64,000 nt of DNA, from positions 1-64,000 of the forward strand of contig JAFVCE010000003.1 in the NCBI GenBank assembly GCA_017479385.1, given 5' to 3'. Below, one piece after another: positions 44,591 through 53,419 of the stretch. Origin of the DNA: Bacteroidales bacterium (GTDB lineage Bacteria > Bacteroidota > Bacteroidia > Bacteroidales > P3). The notes under the pieces are model-generated. The model saw only the letters and a list, made by a program, of their open reading frames with translations, did not search any database and had not been told where the DNA came from. Made by a program: the position numbers and the translations under genes. Every line of letters begins with the position of its first letter. Position 1 is the stretch's first letter.

Positions 44591-45460
44591 TTACCATTGG
44601 TAGCCCTCGTCGTCGCCCATGGAGGGTTGCTCTGTGGCGGCGGGGAGGATGATTTGTGACGAGTCTACACGAAATTCTTTTATCATGCGGTCAATCTCTT
44701 CGGCGTCGGCTTCGCGATACCAGAGCTCGATTTCGGTCCCGTAGGGGTATTGGGAGACACCGGTGTAGTCGGGGCGCTGGCGATAGACCACGGCTTTTTG
44801 TTTGTCCTTAACGCCTTTGAAGTGTTCGCGCCCAACGTTGAGCGAGAGGGATATGATGTCGCGTCTTGCGCGGTCCGAAGTTTTGCCAATGACGAATGGC
44901 ACCACGGCTTGGCCTGTGCCGTCGCCGCGGCCCACGGTTAGGTCTATGCGCGAACCACGAGGCACTTGCTGGCCGGCATAGACGTTCTTGCCGTTCATGG
45001 TTTGTCCAATGACGGCGTTCTTGTATGGGTCGTCGATAAATTTGAGGCTACCTACTTGCAAACCAGCACTTTCGAGGTGCGACACGGCTTGGCGCACAGT
45101 GCTTCCCGAGAGTTCGGGCATAACGGCGTCCTCGGCCGTGTAGGAGGTCATGGTGATGTAGATTTTGCGACCTTTCTTGATTTGCGTGCCAGGTTTGGGC
45201 TCTTGGCTGAGGATGATGCCGCCCTCGACCCCGGGTTTGTATATGGAGTCCATCACGACAAAGCGCAGGGCGAGCGAGTCGTTCTCGGTCACAGTGCTGA
45301 AGTTTTCGCCCACGATGTCGGGCAGCGCGTATTCCTGGCCCTGACGGGCGTAGATTTTGATGAGGATGAAGGTGATGATGATTATCACGACCGAAACGCC
45401 GAGCATGAGCAGTAGGTGTTTGACTACGGGGTATCGTTGCAGGAAGTTGTTGGATTTCAT
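44591..45460 (-). CDS. PASTA-domain membrane protein
   Basis: The 289-residue protein has one N-terminal membrane helix (HLLLMLGVSVVIIIITFILIK) and three PASTA repeats in the periplasm, starting at ALPDIVGENFSTV, VMPELSGSTVRQAV and AVVPFVIGKTSDRA. PASTA domains bind peptidoglycan fragments or beta-lactams in other phyla; here there is no kinase or transpeptidase domain. It lies 12 bp after miaB. Confidence 0.92.
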   Translation of the reverse strand: MKSNNFLQRYPVVKHLLLMLGVSVVIIIITFILIKIYARQGQEYALPDIVGENFSTVTENDSLALRFVVMDSIYKPGVEGGIILSQEPKPGTQIKKGRKIYITMTSYTAEDAVMPELSGSTVRQAVSHLESAGLQVGSLKFIDDPYKNAVIGQTMNGKNVYAGQQVPRGSRIDLTVGRGDGTGQAVVPFVIGKTSDRARRDIISLSLNVGREHFKGVKDKQKAVVYRQRPDYTGVSQYPYGTEIELWYREADAEEIDRMIKEFRVDSSQIILPAATEQPSMGDDEGYQW

Positions 45461-45472
45461 GACTTTGGATGA

Positions 45473-46798
45473 TTAATGGTTCGTTTCGATTAACTCGCCT
45501 TTGAGGGTGGCAGCAGTGCAGTCGGTTACGCGCACTTGTACGTACTGGCCGGGCTGGGTGTCGCGGCGGTCGAAGACGAGGACTTTGTTCTGGCTGTTGC
45601 GCCCGAAGTGCTGGGCGGGGCTGCGGTGCGATGGGCCTTCAACGAGCACTTCGAACTCCTTGCCCACCTCGCGACGGTTGTTTTCGAGGGCAATTTGGCC
45701 TTGAAGTGCAATGATTTCTTCGAGGCGGCGGGTTTTTACGTCGTCGGGCACATCGTCGGATAGGTGTCGTTCGGCGTAAGTGCCTGGGCGCATGGAGTAT
45801 TTGAACATATAGGCGTAGTCGTAACCCACCTGGCGGAAGAGGTCGAGCGTTAGCTGGTGGTCCTCCTCGGTCTCGGAGCAGAAGCCGGCAATGACGTCGG
45901 TGGTTATGGAGCAATCGGGCATAGCGCGACGAATGGCGGCTATGCGGTCGAGGTACCATTCTACCGTGTAGTGGCGGTTCATGAGTTTGAGCACACGGTT
46001 GCTGCCACTTTGCACTGGCAGGTGTATGCAGCGGCAGATGTTGGGGTGAGAGGCCATGGTCTGAATCAGGTCGTCGCCCAGGTCTTTGGGGTGCGAGGTG
46101 GCGAACCTTACCCGCAGTTGTGGCGAGACGGCGGCTACTTTCGCCATGAGTTGGGCGAATGTGAAACCGTTGGCGTTGTAGGAGTTGACGTTTTGCCCAA
46201 GGAGAGTAACTTCCTTGTAGCCACTTTCGTAGAGTTTGGTGGCTTCGGCCACTATGGTCTCGGGGTCGCGGCTGCGTTCGCGGCCGCGTGTGTAGGGCAC
46301 CACGCAGTATGAGCAGTAGTTTTGGCAACCACGCATGATAGAGATGTAGGCCGATATGCCATTGGCGCCGAGGCGCACGGGCTCGATGTCGGCATAGGTT
46401 TCGGTGGTGCTGAGTTCGGTGGCGGCTGCTTTTTGGCCACGAGCCACCTCGTCGAGGATGGCCGGCAGTTTGCGATACGAGTCGGGCCCGGCCACGAAGC
46501 TGACGTTCTCTTCTTCGACCATGAGTTGCGACTGCAAGCGCTCGGCCATGCAGCCCAGAATGCCTATGCGCAACTGCGGCCGACGGCTTTGCTGCGCTTT
46601 GAGTTCGCGCACACGTTTGCGGATGCGCTGCTCGGCGTTGTCGCGAATGGCGCAGGTGTTGATAAGTATGAAATCGGCCTCGCCGGCGTTGGGGGCAAGG
46701 CGGTAGCCAGCTTTGCTCAAAATGGAGCTAACTACTTCGCTGTCAGCAAAATTCATCTGGCAGCCATAGGTTTCGATATAGACTGTTCGGTCGGCCAT
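45473..46798 (-). CDS. miaB: tRNA-2-methylthio-N6-dimethylallyladenosine synthase
   Basis: The ATG at 46798 (MADRTVYIETYGCQMNFADSE) is preferred; 46810 lies within the promoter. This radical-SAM methylthiotransferase (441 residues) makes ms2i6A37 in tRNAs reading UNN codons. Seen: the N-terminal UPF0004 cluster cysteines (GCQMN, NTCAIRD, GCMAE), the radical-SAM CxxxCxxC in GCQNYCSYCVVPYTRG, and a C-terminal TRAM domain with GQYVQVRV. It is the first gene of a four-gene operon. Confidence 0.96.
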   Translation of the reverse strand: MADRTVYIETYGCQMNFADSEVVSSILSKAGYRLAPNAGEADFILINTCAIRDNAEQRIRKRVRELKAQQSRRPQLRIGILGCMAERLQSQLMVEEENVSFVAGPDSYRKLPAILDEVARGQKAAATELSTTETYADIEPVRLGANGISAYISIMRGCQNYCSYCVVPYTRGRERSRDPETIVAEATKLYESGYKEVTLLGQNVNSYNANGFTFAQLMAKVAAVSPQLRVRFATSHPKDLGDDLIQTMASHPNICRCIHLPVQSGSNRVLKLMNRHYTVEWYLDRIAAIRRAMPDCSITTDVIAGFCSETEEDHQLTLDLFRQVGYDYAYMFKYSMRPGTYAERHLSDDVPDDVKTRRLEEIIALQGQIALENNRREVGKEFEVLVEGPSHRSPAQHFGRNSQNKVLVFDRRDTQPGQYVQVRVTDCTAATLKGELIETNH

Positions 46799-46807
46799 AA
46801 CAATTTG

Positions 46808-46823
46808 CAAATTTACAAATTTA
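46808..46823 (-). promoter_or_regulatory. Tandem TAnnTTTG promoters of miaB
   Basis: Two adjacent copies of TAAATTTG on the minus strand (46823-46816 and 46815-46808). The proximal one leaves only 9 nt before the ATG. Confidence 0.6.
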
Positions 46824-46939
46824 TTTTGAATTTTCGGAAAATATACGCACGCTTGATGTTATGTTTTTGAAAATCAATGTGATATTGTTTTGCGCTAAAG
46901 AAATTTTGAGTAACCTGGCCGTAATTCAAAAATTCTGCG

Positions 46940-46947
46940 TAACTTTG
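46940..46947 (+). promoter_or_regulatory. TAnnTTTG promoter of the T9SS plug gene
   Basis: TAACTTTG with only 4 nt (CGGC) between it and the ATG at 46952; transcription would begin at or within the start codon region, a leaderless arrangement. Confidence 0.7.
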
Positions 46948-46951
46948 CGGC

Positions 46952-48175
46952 ATGAAAAAATGTGTTGCATTGGTTTTAGTGGTTGTGAGTCTGAATGTTG
47001 CGGCGCAACGCGTGTCTGACTCGGTTTGGCGTAGCGAGGTGCGCACCGTCAGCCTCACTCGCGACGGCATCGAGGGCGAGCCGCCGGTGCTCACTATTGG
47101 CGACGGTGGCAAGTTGGTGTTGCGGTTCGACCTAATGCAGGCTTCGCCGCGCGACCTGCGTTGCCGCATTGCCCACTGCAATCGCGACTGGCAGCCCGAC
47201 AGCCTCTTGCCCGAAGAGTTTATGCTGGGTTTCGACGACGAGTCGATAGACAATATGCAGTTCTCGTTTACTACCAACGTCGATTACATAAACTATTGGC
47301 ACACAGTGCCCCCGACCTATGGCTCGTTTGTGGCTTCGGGCAACTATTCGCTCACCGTATACCTGCGCAACAATCCCGACAGTGTGTTCCTTACGCGCCG
47401 TTTCTACGTCAGCGAGGGGGCAGCGCGCGTTGCCACCACCCTCGACCGTGCCACTGCCACCGGCGGCCTTATGCAGAACCAAGAGGTGAACGTGACGGTG
47501 CAACCCGACCAGATGTGCCAACCGCAGTTTTTGACAGTGCGTGTGCAGCAAAACGGCCGAACCGACAACCTGCGAACCCTAACTTTCAGCGGCTACGACC
47601 GCGGCGCATTGGCCTTCAGCCATAGACCCGAAAACGTGTTTGCGGGCGGCAATATGTTCCGCTTTTTTGACATCAGCAACATCCATTCGCCCATGTACAA
47701 TGTGCAGCAGATAGAGCGCTATGGTGGCCAAACATTCGCTATGCTCCGTCCGCTCGAAGACCGTTCGCGCAAGCCTTTCTCGTCGGACCGTGCGCTAATG
47801 GGGGGCATGAAAGTGAACGTCTATAATCGCACCAACGACGCCACCGAGGCCGACTACGTTTGGGTCAACTTCAGCCTCCCTATGGAACGCCCACTGCTGG
47901 GTGGCTCGCTCCACATTGTGGGCGCCCTTACCGACTGGGCGCTCGACGACCGCAACCTCATGGAGTGGAACCCACGCTACAAGGCCTACACAGCACGCCT
48001 CTTCTTGAAGCAGGGCTACTACTCGTATCAGCTTCTCTATAAGCCAGTTGGCGAAACCGAGGGGCAGACCGCCACCCTCGAAGGCGACCACTTCGAAACA
48101 CCAAATCGCTACACGGTGTTCGTCTACCTGCGCCTACCCTCAGACCGCTACGACCGGTTAATAATGGTTAAATAA
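46952..48175 (+). CDS. Type IX secretion system plug protein (DUF5103)
   Basis: The 407-residue product has a signal peptide (1-18, LNVAAQ). It matches DUF5103, now described as the T9SS plug domain from the SprA translocon structure: RTVSLTRDGIEGEPPVLTIG near the N-terminus, RIAHCNRDWQPDSLLPEEFM (~70-90), TVPPTYGSFVASGNYSL, and GALTDWALDDRNLMEW with a C-terminal beta region. The protein closes the SprA pore in the absence of cargo; three T9SS-tailed genes plus one remnant lie in this window. Confidence 0.9.
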   Translation: MKKCVALVLVVVSLNVAAQRVSDSVWRSEVRTVSLTRDGIEGEPPVLTIGDGGKLVLRFDLMQASPRDLRCRIAHCNRDWQPDSLLPEEFMLGFDDESIDNMQFSFTTNVDYINYWHTVPPTYGSFVASGNYSLTVYLRNNPDSVFLTRRFYVSEGAARVATTLDRATATGGLMQNQEVNVTVQPDQMCQPQFLTVRVQQNGRTDNLRTLTFSGYDRGALAFSHRPENVFAGGNMFRFFDISNIHSPMYNVQQIERYGGQTFAMLRPLEDRSRKPFSSDRALMGGMKVNVYNRTNDATEADYVWVNFSLPMERPLLGGSLHIVGALTDWALDDRNLMEWNPRYKAYTARLFLKQGYYSYQLLYKPVGETEGQTATLEGDHFETPNRYTVFVYLRLPSDRYDRLIMVK

Positions 48176-48199
48176 TTTGGTAGTTTGAAAAATTATTCG

Positions 48200-48207
48200 T
48201 AAATTTG
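48200..48207 (+). promoter_or_regulatory. TAnnTTTG promoter of the M16 peptidase gene
   Basis: TAAATTTG followed by CAGG, 94 nt before the ATG at 48302. Confidence 0.7.
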
Positions 48208-48301
48208 CAGGGTCGATACAGCGCTACTTTGGCCGCAAACAACTGATTGTTAGTCACCAACGAGCAACCTACCGGCACTCAAAAACCATTAGGCCACCAT
48301 C

Positions 48302-49540
48302 ATGATTGAATATAGCGAATACTCTCTACCCTCGGGGCTGACCCTCTTGGCCCACAACGATGCCACCACGCCGATGGTTACCGTCAACGTGCTCTACGCC
48401 GCCGGCGCCCGCGACGAGGACCCCTCCCACACTGGCTTTGCCCATCTGCTTGAGCACCTGCTTTTTAGCGGCACCGAACGCTACCCAGACTACGACCTTG
48501 TGGTGAACCGCATGGGGGGCGAAAACAACGCTTTTACCAACAACGACTACACCAACTATTACCTCACTGTGCCGGCCGAAGCGCTGGAACAGGCCATAGA
48601 CCTGGAGGTGGACCGCATACTCAACTTCGACGTCACCCCACGTGCTCTCGAAGTGCAACGCCAGGTGGTGACCGAAGAGTATAAGCAACGCTACTTGGGC
48701 CAGCCTTATGGCGACGTGTGGCTCGAACTGCGCCGCCTGTGCTACACCACCCACCCCTACCGCTGGGCTGCCATTGGTGCCGACATTGCCCATGTGCAGC
48801 AGGCCACGGTCGACGAGGTGCGCCGCTTCCACCGCCGTCTCTATACCCCCGCCAACGCCATCATGGCCGTTTGTGGCAACATTGGCAGCCCCGACCGAGT
48901 GGCCGAGATGGTGGCTCGCCGTCTGCCTGCTACGGCCGCCTGCCCCGAGCCGCGATGCCTGCCGGCCGAGCCCACTCAAGTTGAGCGACGCGTGTTGGAA
49001 CTGAGCCGCGAAGTGCCCACACCAGCCATTTACAAAGCTTACCATATCGGTCCACGTTTGAGTCGCGACTACTATGTGGGCGACCGCCTGACCGACGTGC
49101 TGGCCAACGGCCAGTCGGCACGCCTCTACGACGCGCTGGTGCGCCAGGAGTGGCTGATGATTGAGCCCAACGCCTACATCACTGGCGACCTCGACCCCGG
49201 CCTGCTTGTGGTTTGTGGCAAGCTGCGCCCAGGCGTAACCCAGGCCCAAGCCGAGCAAGCCATCGACGCCGTTCTGCATCGCCTATCGACCGAAGGCCCA
49301 ACCGAATACGAGCTGCAAAAGGCGCAAAACAACTACGAGGCTAACTTCCTGTTTTCGCAATACAAGCCAGCCGACCGCGCTTTTGGTCTTTGCTACTACC
49401 GCCTGTTGGGCCACCCTGAGTGGGTCAACACCGAGCCCGACAACTACCGCGACCTTTCGGCCGACGAGTTGCGCCTCATGGCTAACCGCCTCTTTGTGCC
49501 CGAGGCCGAAAGTGTAATCTACTACAACATAGTTAGTTAA
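48302..49540 (+). CDS. M16-family zinc metallopeptidase
   Basis: The 412-residue product has the inverted zinc motif HLLEH (48-52) and the third-ligand region VVTEEYKQR (~122-130), so it is the active half of the M16 fold; the C-terminal half is the substrate-binding lobe. No signal peptide is seen, so it is cytoplasmic, probably degrading small peptides. Length fits the single-domain-pair M16B subfamily. The K+ channel gene starts 12 bp later in the same unit. Confidence 0.9.
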   Translation: MIEYSEYSLPSGLTLLAHNDATTPMVTVNVLYAAGARDEDPSHTGFAHLLEHLLFSGTERYPDYDLVVNRMGGENNAFTNNDYTNYYLTVPAEALEQAIDLEVDRILNFDVTPRALEVQRQVVTEEYKQRYLGQPYGDVWLELRRLCYTTHPYRWAAIGADIAHVQQATVDEVRRFHRRLYTPANAIMAVCGNIGSPDRVAEMVARRLPATAACPEPRCLPAEPTQVERRVLELSREVPTPAIYKAYHIGPRLSRDYYVGDRLTDVLANGQSARLYDALVRQEWLMIEPNAYITGDLDPGLLVVCGKLRPGVTQAQAEQAIDAVLHRLSTEGPTEYELQKAQNNYEANFLFSQYKPADRAFGLCYYRLLGHPEWVNTEPDNYRDLSADELRLMANRLFVPEAESVIYYNIVS

Positions 49541-49552
49541 AGCAAGAAAAAC

Positions 49553-50515
49553 ATGAAACGTCTTTGGAATAATCTGGCAGACCGTCTGTGGGTACTCTGG
49601 GGCAAAGTGCGCGAGGCCGACTATCGTGCCATGGGTAGCCGTGTGCTGAACGCCATAGGCAAGGTGATGCACAAAATATTCTTCGACTGGCTGCTGCCCA
49701 AGAAATACCGCGGCATAACCAAGCGCGAAATCTACGAAATAATATTCAAGGCCGATACCCCTGCCGGCAAGCGCTTCGACGTGTGGCTCCTAATACTCAT
49801 AGCGCTCAACATCGTGCTGCTAATGGTAGACAGCATGGTCATGGGCCGCGCCACCACGCTGGGCCTCAACTCGCCGGCCCTGCACTGGGTGCTCGTGGTG
49901 ATTGAGTGGGGCTTCACGCTGGCTTTCACCTTCGAGTATTACCTGCGAATTTATTGCCTCAAGCACCCGTGGCGCTATGTGCTTTCGCTGTGGGGGTTTA
50001 TAGACTTCTTGTCAATCTTTCCAGCCTACCTCAGCCTCTTCATACCAGCCACACAGGCCCTCACGGCGTTGCGCCTGCTGCGCGTGCTGCGCATATTCCG
50101 CATATTCAAGCTCGAGCGCTTTCAGGACGAGGCAGCGCGCCTGTTAGATGCCCTGCGTCGCAGTGCCATCAAGGTAATGGTCTTTATGCTCTTTGTGCTG
50201 GTGGCAGCCATCATTCTCGGCACCATAATCTACGCCATCGAGAACGAAAAGAACCCCGCCATACGCAGCATTCCGCAAGGCATTTACTGGGCTGTGGTGA
50301 CCATGACCACGGTGGGCTACGGCGACGTGGTGCCTGTCACCGCCGGTGGCCGATTTCTGTCGGTTATTGTCATGCTGCTGGGCTACTCGATAATAGCCGT
50401 CCCCACAGGCATTGTGGCCGGCGAAACCATCAACGCCCACAAGCGCAAAGCGCCCAAGCGTCGCCGCAGCGCGGTCGAGTCTGAATATGACGACGAGGCC
50501 GACGCCCGCGTTTAG
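49553..50515 (+). CDS. Voltage-gated potassium channel
   Basis: The 320-residue protein has six membrane segments with an S4-like helix carrying Arg every third position (R174, R177, R180, R183 in TALRLLRVLRIFRIF), the pore helix IYWAVVTMTTVGYGDVV with selectivity filter TVGYGD (253-258), and a basic C-terminus. It belongs to the six-helix Kv superfamily and probably conducts K+ across the inner membrane. The last 4 bp overlap the convergent thioesterase gene. Confidence 0.93.
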   Translation: MKRLWNNLADRLWVLWGKVREADYRAMGSRVLNAIGKVMHKIFFDWLLPKKYRGITKREIYEIIFKADTPAGKRFDVWLLILIALNIVLLMVDSMVMGRATTLGLNSPALHWVLVVIEWGFTLAFTFEYYLRIYCLKHPWRYVLSLWGFIDFLSIFPAYLSLFIPATQALTALRLLRVLRIFRIFKLERFQDEAARLLDALRRSAIKVMVFMLFVLVAAIILGTIIYAIENEKNPAIRSIPQGIYWAVVTMTTVGYGDVVPVTAGGRFLSVIVMLLGYSIIAVPTGIVAGETINAHKRKAPKRRRSAVESEYDDEADARV

Positions 50516-50898
50516 TCTTGCAGCCGCTGGCGAACCTCGTCGGGGATGGCGGCGCTGCGCTTTTCGGACCTCAAGTAGCCACTCATCACGGTGGTGCATT
50601 TGGCGCAGACCTGGCGGCTGTCTGACAAGACCACCTGCTGCTCGACGGTGAGGCTCTTGGTGCCGAAACGAACCACGTGGGTGAGCACCTCGATGCGGTC
50701 GTGGTAGTGGATTTGGGCCACGAAGTCGACCTCGAGGTGGACTATCATGACGGTGAAGTCGCCCTCCTCGGGCGGAAGACCGGCGGCGGCAAAGAAGGTC
50801 GATTTGCCGAGGTCGAAATACTCCATGATGACGGCGTTGTTGACGTGCCCCATCTGGTCCACGTCGTTAAATCGTATCTGTATCGGTAGCGAGTGCAT
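50512..50898 (-). CDS. Acyl-CoA thioesterase (4HBT fold)
   Basis: The 128-residue hotdog-fold protein has the conserved N-terminal RFNDVDQMGHVNNAVIMEYF with the Asp/Glu region of the 4-hydroxybenzoyl-CoA-type thioesterases, followed by VDFVAQIHYHDRIEV. It hydrolyses an unidentified acyl-CoA. It is convergent with the K+ channel and divergent from mrp; upstream is copy 4 of the bipartite motif. Confidence 0.9.
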   Translation of the reverse strand: MHSLPIQIRFNDVDQMGHVNNAVIMEYFDLGKSTFFAAAGLPPEEGDFTVMIVHLEVDFVAQIHYHDRIEVLTHVVRFGTKSLTVEQQVVLSDSRQVCAKCTTVMSGYLRSEKRSAAIPDEVRQRLQD

Positions 50899-50926
50899 AG
50901 TCGGTTGTGTTGTTTCTACAGGTAGA

Positions 50927-50952
50927 ATAACGTCCCGAAGGGGTTTTTATTG
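50927..50952 (-). promoter_or_regulatory. Bipartite motif, copy 4, upstream of the thioesterase
   Basis: CAATAAAAA (50952-50944), 10 nt, ACGTTAT (50933-50927) followed by TCTA, 28 nt before the ATG at 50898. Confidence 0.5.
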
Positions 50953-50982
50953 CCCTGCGGTCTGCCCCCGCAGCCAAAAGTT

Positions 50983-51048
50983 ATCAACAGCTTCGAGCCT
51001 TGTCCGACCTTAATACGACCTCAATACGACCTTAACCCCTCTTTAACC
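50983..51048 (+). repeat. Dispersed 11-bp-period repeat, copy at 51.0 kb
   Basis: Four perfect-period units CGACCTTAATA, CGACCTCAATA, CGACCTTAACC and CCTCTTTAACC (51005-51048). It lies between the divergent thioesterase and mrp genes, with two copies of GATTTTCA further downstream. Confidence 0.9.
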
Positions 51049-51114
51049 CTGATTTTCACTGTTTTATGTAAGTTGCTGATTTTCAGACAGTTAATGTTGC
51101 TATGTGGCGGTTTT

Positions 51115-51142
51115 GAGGCCCGCGGCTAAAGCCGCGGGCCTC
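51115..51142. other. Perfect 12-bp palindrome
   Basis: GAGGCCCGCGGC, loop TAAA, GCCGCGGGCCTC. There is no T-tract, so it is not a classic terminator; it may be a protein site or a repeat. It lies 42 nt upstream of the mrp promoter. Confidence 0.5.
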
Positions 51143-51183
51143 ATTTGTTGATAAATATTTTTCTATGTTTCGAAATTATTATG

Positions 51184-51191
51184 TAACTTTG
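51184..51191 (+). promoter_or_regulatory. TAnnTTTG promoter of mrp
   Basis: TAACTTTG followed by CA, 30 nt before the chosen ATG at 51222; excludes the longer start at 51165. Confidence 0.75.
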
Positions 51192-51221
51192 CAAAATTTA
51201 TGGCATAAGCCTCTTTGTACC

Positions 51222-52283
51222 ATGATAACAAAAACACAAATAGAGATGGCTCTCGGCCAGGTCAACGACCCAGACCTCGGTCAAAGCCTCACCCAATTGG
51301 GAATGATAGAAAACATCGAAGTCGACGGCCTCAAGGTTGCTTTCGACCTCGTGCTGACCACCCCCGCCTGCCCTATGAAAAACAAGATGAAAGACGACTG
51401 TGTGCGCGCCATCCACGAGTTGGTAGACCGCAATGCCGAGGTCGAGGTCCGCCTCACCTCGCGCCCCGTGGCCCAGCCCGACCCCCACGAGCTGCTGCCA
51501 GGCGTCAAACACACCATCCTCGTGGCCTCTGGCAAGGGTGGCGTTGGCAAGAGCACCGTGGCCGCAAACCTGGCCGTGGCTTTGGCCGCCAAAGGCGCCA
51601 AGGTAGGTCTGCTCGATGCCGACATCTATGGCCCCTCGGTGCCGATGATGTTTGGGGTTAGCGACGACGATGTCTATGGCGAAAAGCACGACGGCAAGCA
51701 GTATATGCTCCCCATCGAGCGCTACGGCATAAAACTAATGTCGGTCGGCTTCTTGGTCGACCCCTCCAAGGCACTCGCTTGGCGTGGCCCGATGGCCAGC
51801 GGCGCGCTCAAGCAGCTGGTGGGCGATACCTGGTGGGGCGAACTCGACTACTTGGTTTGCGATATGCCCCCGGGAACGGGCGATATTCAACTCACTGTGG
51901 CCCAGTCGCTCCCAGTCTCGGGCGCCGTCATCGTCAGCACCCCACAGCAGGTGGCTTTGGCCGACGTGGTGCGTGGTGTCGAGATGTTTCGCAACGAGAA
52001 CATAAACATACCCGTACTCGGTGTTGTAGAAAACATGGCATGGTTCACCCCCGCCGAGTTGCCGCAAAACCGCTACTACATCTTCGGCCGCGAAGGTTGC
52101 CGCCGCATGGCCGAGCAGATGGGCCTTCCGCTCTTGGGGCAAATACCTATCGTTCAGAGTATTGCCGAGAGTGGCGACAGCGGCAGGCCAGCCGCCCTCT
52201 GGAGCCCCAACCCCTCGCCCGAAAGTCAAGCCTTTGCTCAGTTGGCCGACAATGTTGTCAAAGAACTCTGCAAAATTTCATAA
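51222..52283 (+). CDS. mrp: Mrp/NBP35-type Fe-S carrier P-loop ATPase
   Basis: Start 51222 gives 353 residues. The N-terminal domain (1-85) is a MIP18/DUF59 module; the P-loop is GKGGVGKS (104-111) with the Mrp signature LLDADIYGPSVPMMFG and PPGTGDIQLT. ApbC/Mrp proteins bind and transfer [4Fe-4S] clusters. The Bacteroidota variant of the C-terminal region (ENMAWFTPAELPQ) lacks the CxxC found in E. coli ApbC. NifU-like, cobalamin-related and other genes follow. Confidence 0.93.
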   Translation: MITKTQIEMALGQVNDPDLGQSLTQLGMIENIEVDGLKVAFDLVLTTPACPMKNKMKDDCVRAIHELVDRNAEVEVRLTSRPVAQPDPHELLPGVKHTILVASGKGGVGKSTVAANLAVALAAKGAKVGLLDADIYGPSVPMMFGVSDDDVYGEKHDGKQYMLPIERYGIKLMSVGFLVDPSKALAWRGPMASGALKQLVGDTWWGELDYLVCDMPPGTGDIQLTVAQSLPVSGAVIVSTPQQVALADVVRGVEMFRNENINIPVLGVVENMAWFTPAELPQNRYYIFGREGCRRMAEQMGLPLLGQIPIVQSIAESGDSGRPAALWSPNPSPESQAFAQLADNVVKELCKIS

Positions 52284-52311
52284 ATAATAACGCCAAAAAG
52301 CCAAAAATATT

Positions 52312-52557
52312 ATGACCGAACAAGAAAAAATTGTCGTCGAACAGAAAGTTAAAAACGCCATCGACCAAATCCGCCCCTACCTGCAGCAAGACGGCGGCGA
52401 CGTCGAGTATGTCGACATGACGGCCGAAGGCGTCGTCATAGTACGTCTGCAAGGCCACTGCGGCTCGTGCCCCCACGCTCAACAAACCCTCAAACAGGGC
52501 ATCGAGCAGGCTCTCTGCAAAGCTATACCAGAAGTTAAACGCGTCGAAAAAATCTGA
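52312..52557 (+). CDS. NifU-like C-terminal domain Fe-S protein
   Basis: The 81-residue product has the conserved QDGGDVEYVDM and CGSCPHA motif (two cysteines), the Nfu scaffold that binds a bridging Fe-S cluster. It follows the Mrp gene after 28 bp, so it is likely co-transcribed and hands clusters to or from Mrp. Confidence 0.93.
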   Translation: MTEQEKIVVEQKVKNAIDQIRPYLQQDGGDVEYVDMTAEGVVIVRLQGHCGSCPHAQQTLKQGIEQALCKAIPEVKRVEKI

Positions 52558-52565
52558 CTGTCAGT

Positions 52566-53129
52566 ATGATATACACCAAAACTGGCGACGGCGGCACAAC
52601 CTCGCTCGTGGGAGGCAGCCGAGTTAATAAAGACGACGTCCGTGTCGAGGCCTACGGCACCGTCGACGAACTCAACTCGCACATCGGCCTTTTGGCCGAG
52701 ATGTTCAAGTCTGTGCCTGGCGGCTACACCGACGAGCTGAAGGCGGTTCAGAACACGCTCTTCACCATCCAAACCCTCCTCGCCACCGAGAGCGACGAGT
52801 GGCTCGACCGCCTGCCTCAGGTGGCCGACGACGATGTGGAACTCATTGAGCGCCAAATCGATGTCATTACAGCCTCGCTCCCACAGCTGCGCTCTTTTGT
52901 GGTAGCCGGCGGCACACAGCTTGGTGCCCAGTGCCACGTGGCTCGCTGCGTATGCCGCAGGGCCGAACGCCGTGTGGTGACCCTCGCGCGCGAGGTCAAG
53001 GTCGACCCCACACTGCTCCGCTACCTCAACAGATTGTCCGACTACCTCTTCGTTCTCTCGCGCAAAGCGGTGGTAGCGGCCGGTGCCGACGAGGTGTTCT
53101 ACACTGTCAATCAAGCAGATAAAAAATAA
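52566..53129 (+). CDS. ATP:cob(I)alamin adenosyltransferase (PduO type)
   Basis: The 187-residue enzyme has MIYTKTGDGGTTSLVGG at the N-terminus, RVEAYGTVDELNSHIG, and the C-terminal RCVCRRAERRVV and LNRLSDYLFVLSR, which are all PduO hallmarks. It transfers the adenosyl group of ATP to cobalamin for B12-dependent mutases. It starts 8 bp after the NifU-like gene. Confidence 0.95.
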   Translation: MIYTKTGDGGTTSLVGGSRVNKDDVRVEAYGTVDELNSHIGLLAEMFKSVPGGYTDELKAVQNTLFTIQTLLATESDEWLDRLPQVADDDVELIERQIDVITASLPQLRSFVVAGGTQLGAQCHVARCVCRRAERRVVTLAREVKVDPTLLRYLNRLSDYLFVLSRKAVVAAGADEVFYTVNQADKK

Positions 53130-53164
53130 TCTCAATAAATTTCGCGTATTATCGTAAAAAGCCG

Positions 53165-53172
53165 TATATTTG
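53165..53172 (+). promoter_or_regulatory. TAnnTTTG promoter of the DUF2795 gene
   Basis: TATATTTG followed by CA, 25 nt before the ATG at 53198. Confidence 0.75.
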
Positions 53173-53197
53173 CAAAATTTTTTTAGAACCATAAGAT

Positions 53198-53419
53198 ATG
53201 TATTGGACACTTGAATTAGCATCGAAATTAGAAGACGCCCCGTGGCCCGCAACGAAGGAGGAACTGATAGATTACGCGCAACGCACAGGTGCTCCGATGG
53301 AAGTGATAGAAAACCTGCAAGAGATTGAGGATGAGGGCGACCAGTACGACTGTATTGAGGACATTTGGCCCGACTACCCCACCAAGGATGACTTTTTCTT
53401 TCAGGAGGACGAGTATTAA
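53198..53419 (+). CDS. DUF2795-family small acidic protein
   Basis: The 73-residue acidic product reads MYWTLELASKLEDAPWPATK, has the DUF2795 pattern ATKEELIDYAQRTGAP and ends in a very acidic tail (FFFQEDEY). It is conserved in Bacteroidota with unknown role. Its last codons contain an AGGAGG that could be the ribosome-binding site of the next gene. Confidence 0.85.
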   Translation: MYWTLELASKLEDAPWPATKEELIDYAQRTGAPMEVIENLQEIEDEGDQYDCIEDIWPDYPTKDDFFFQEDEY

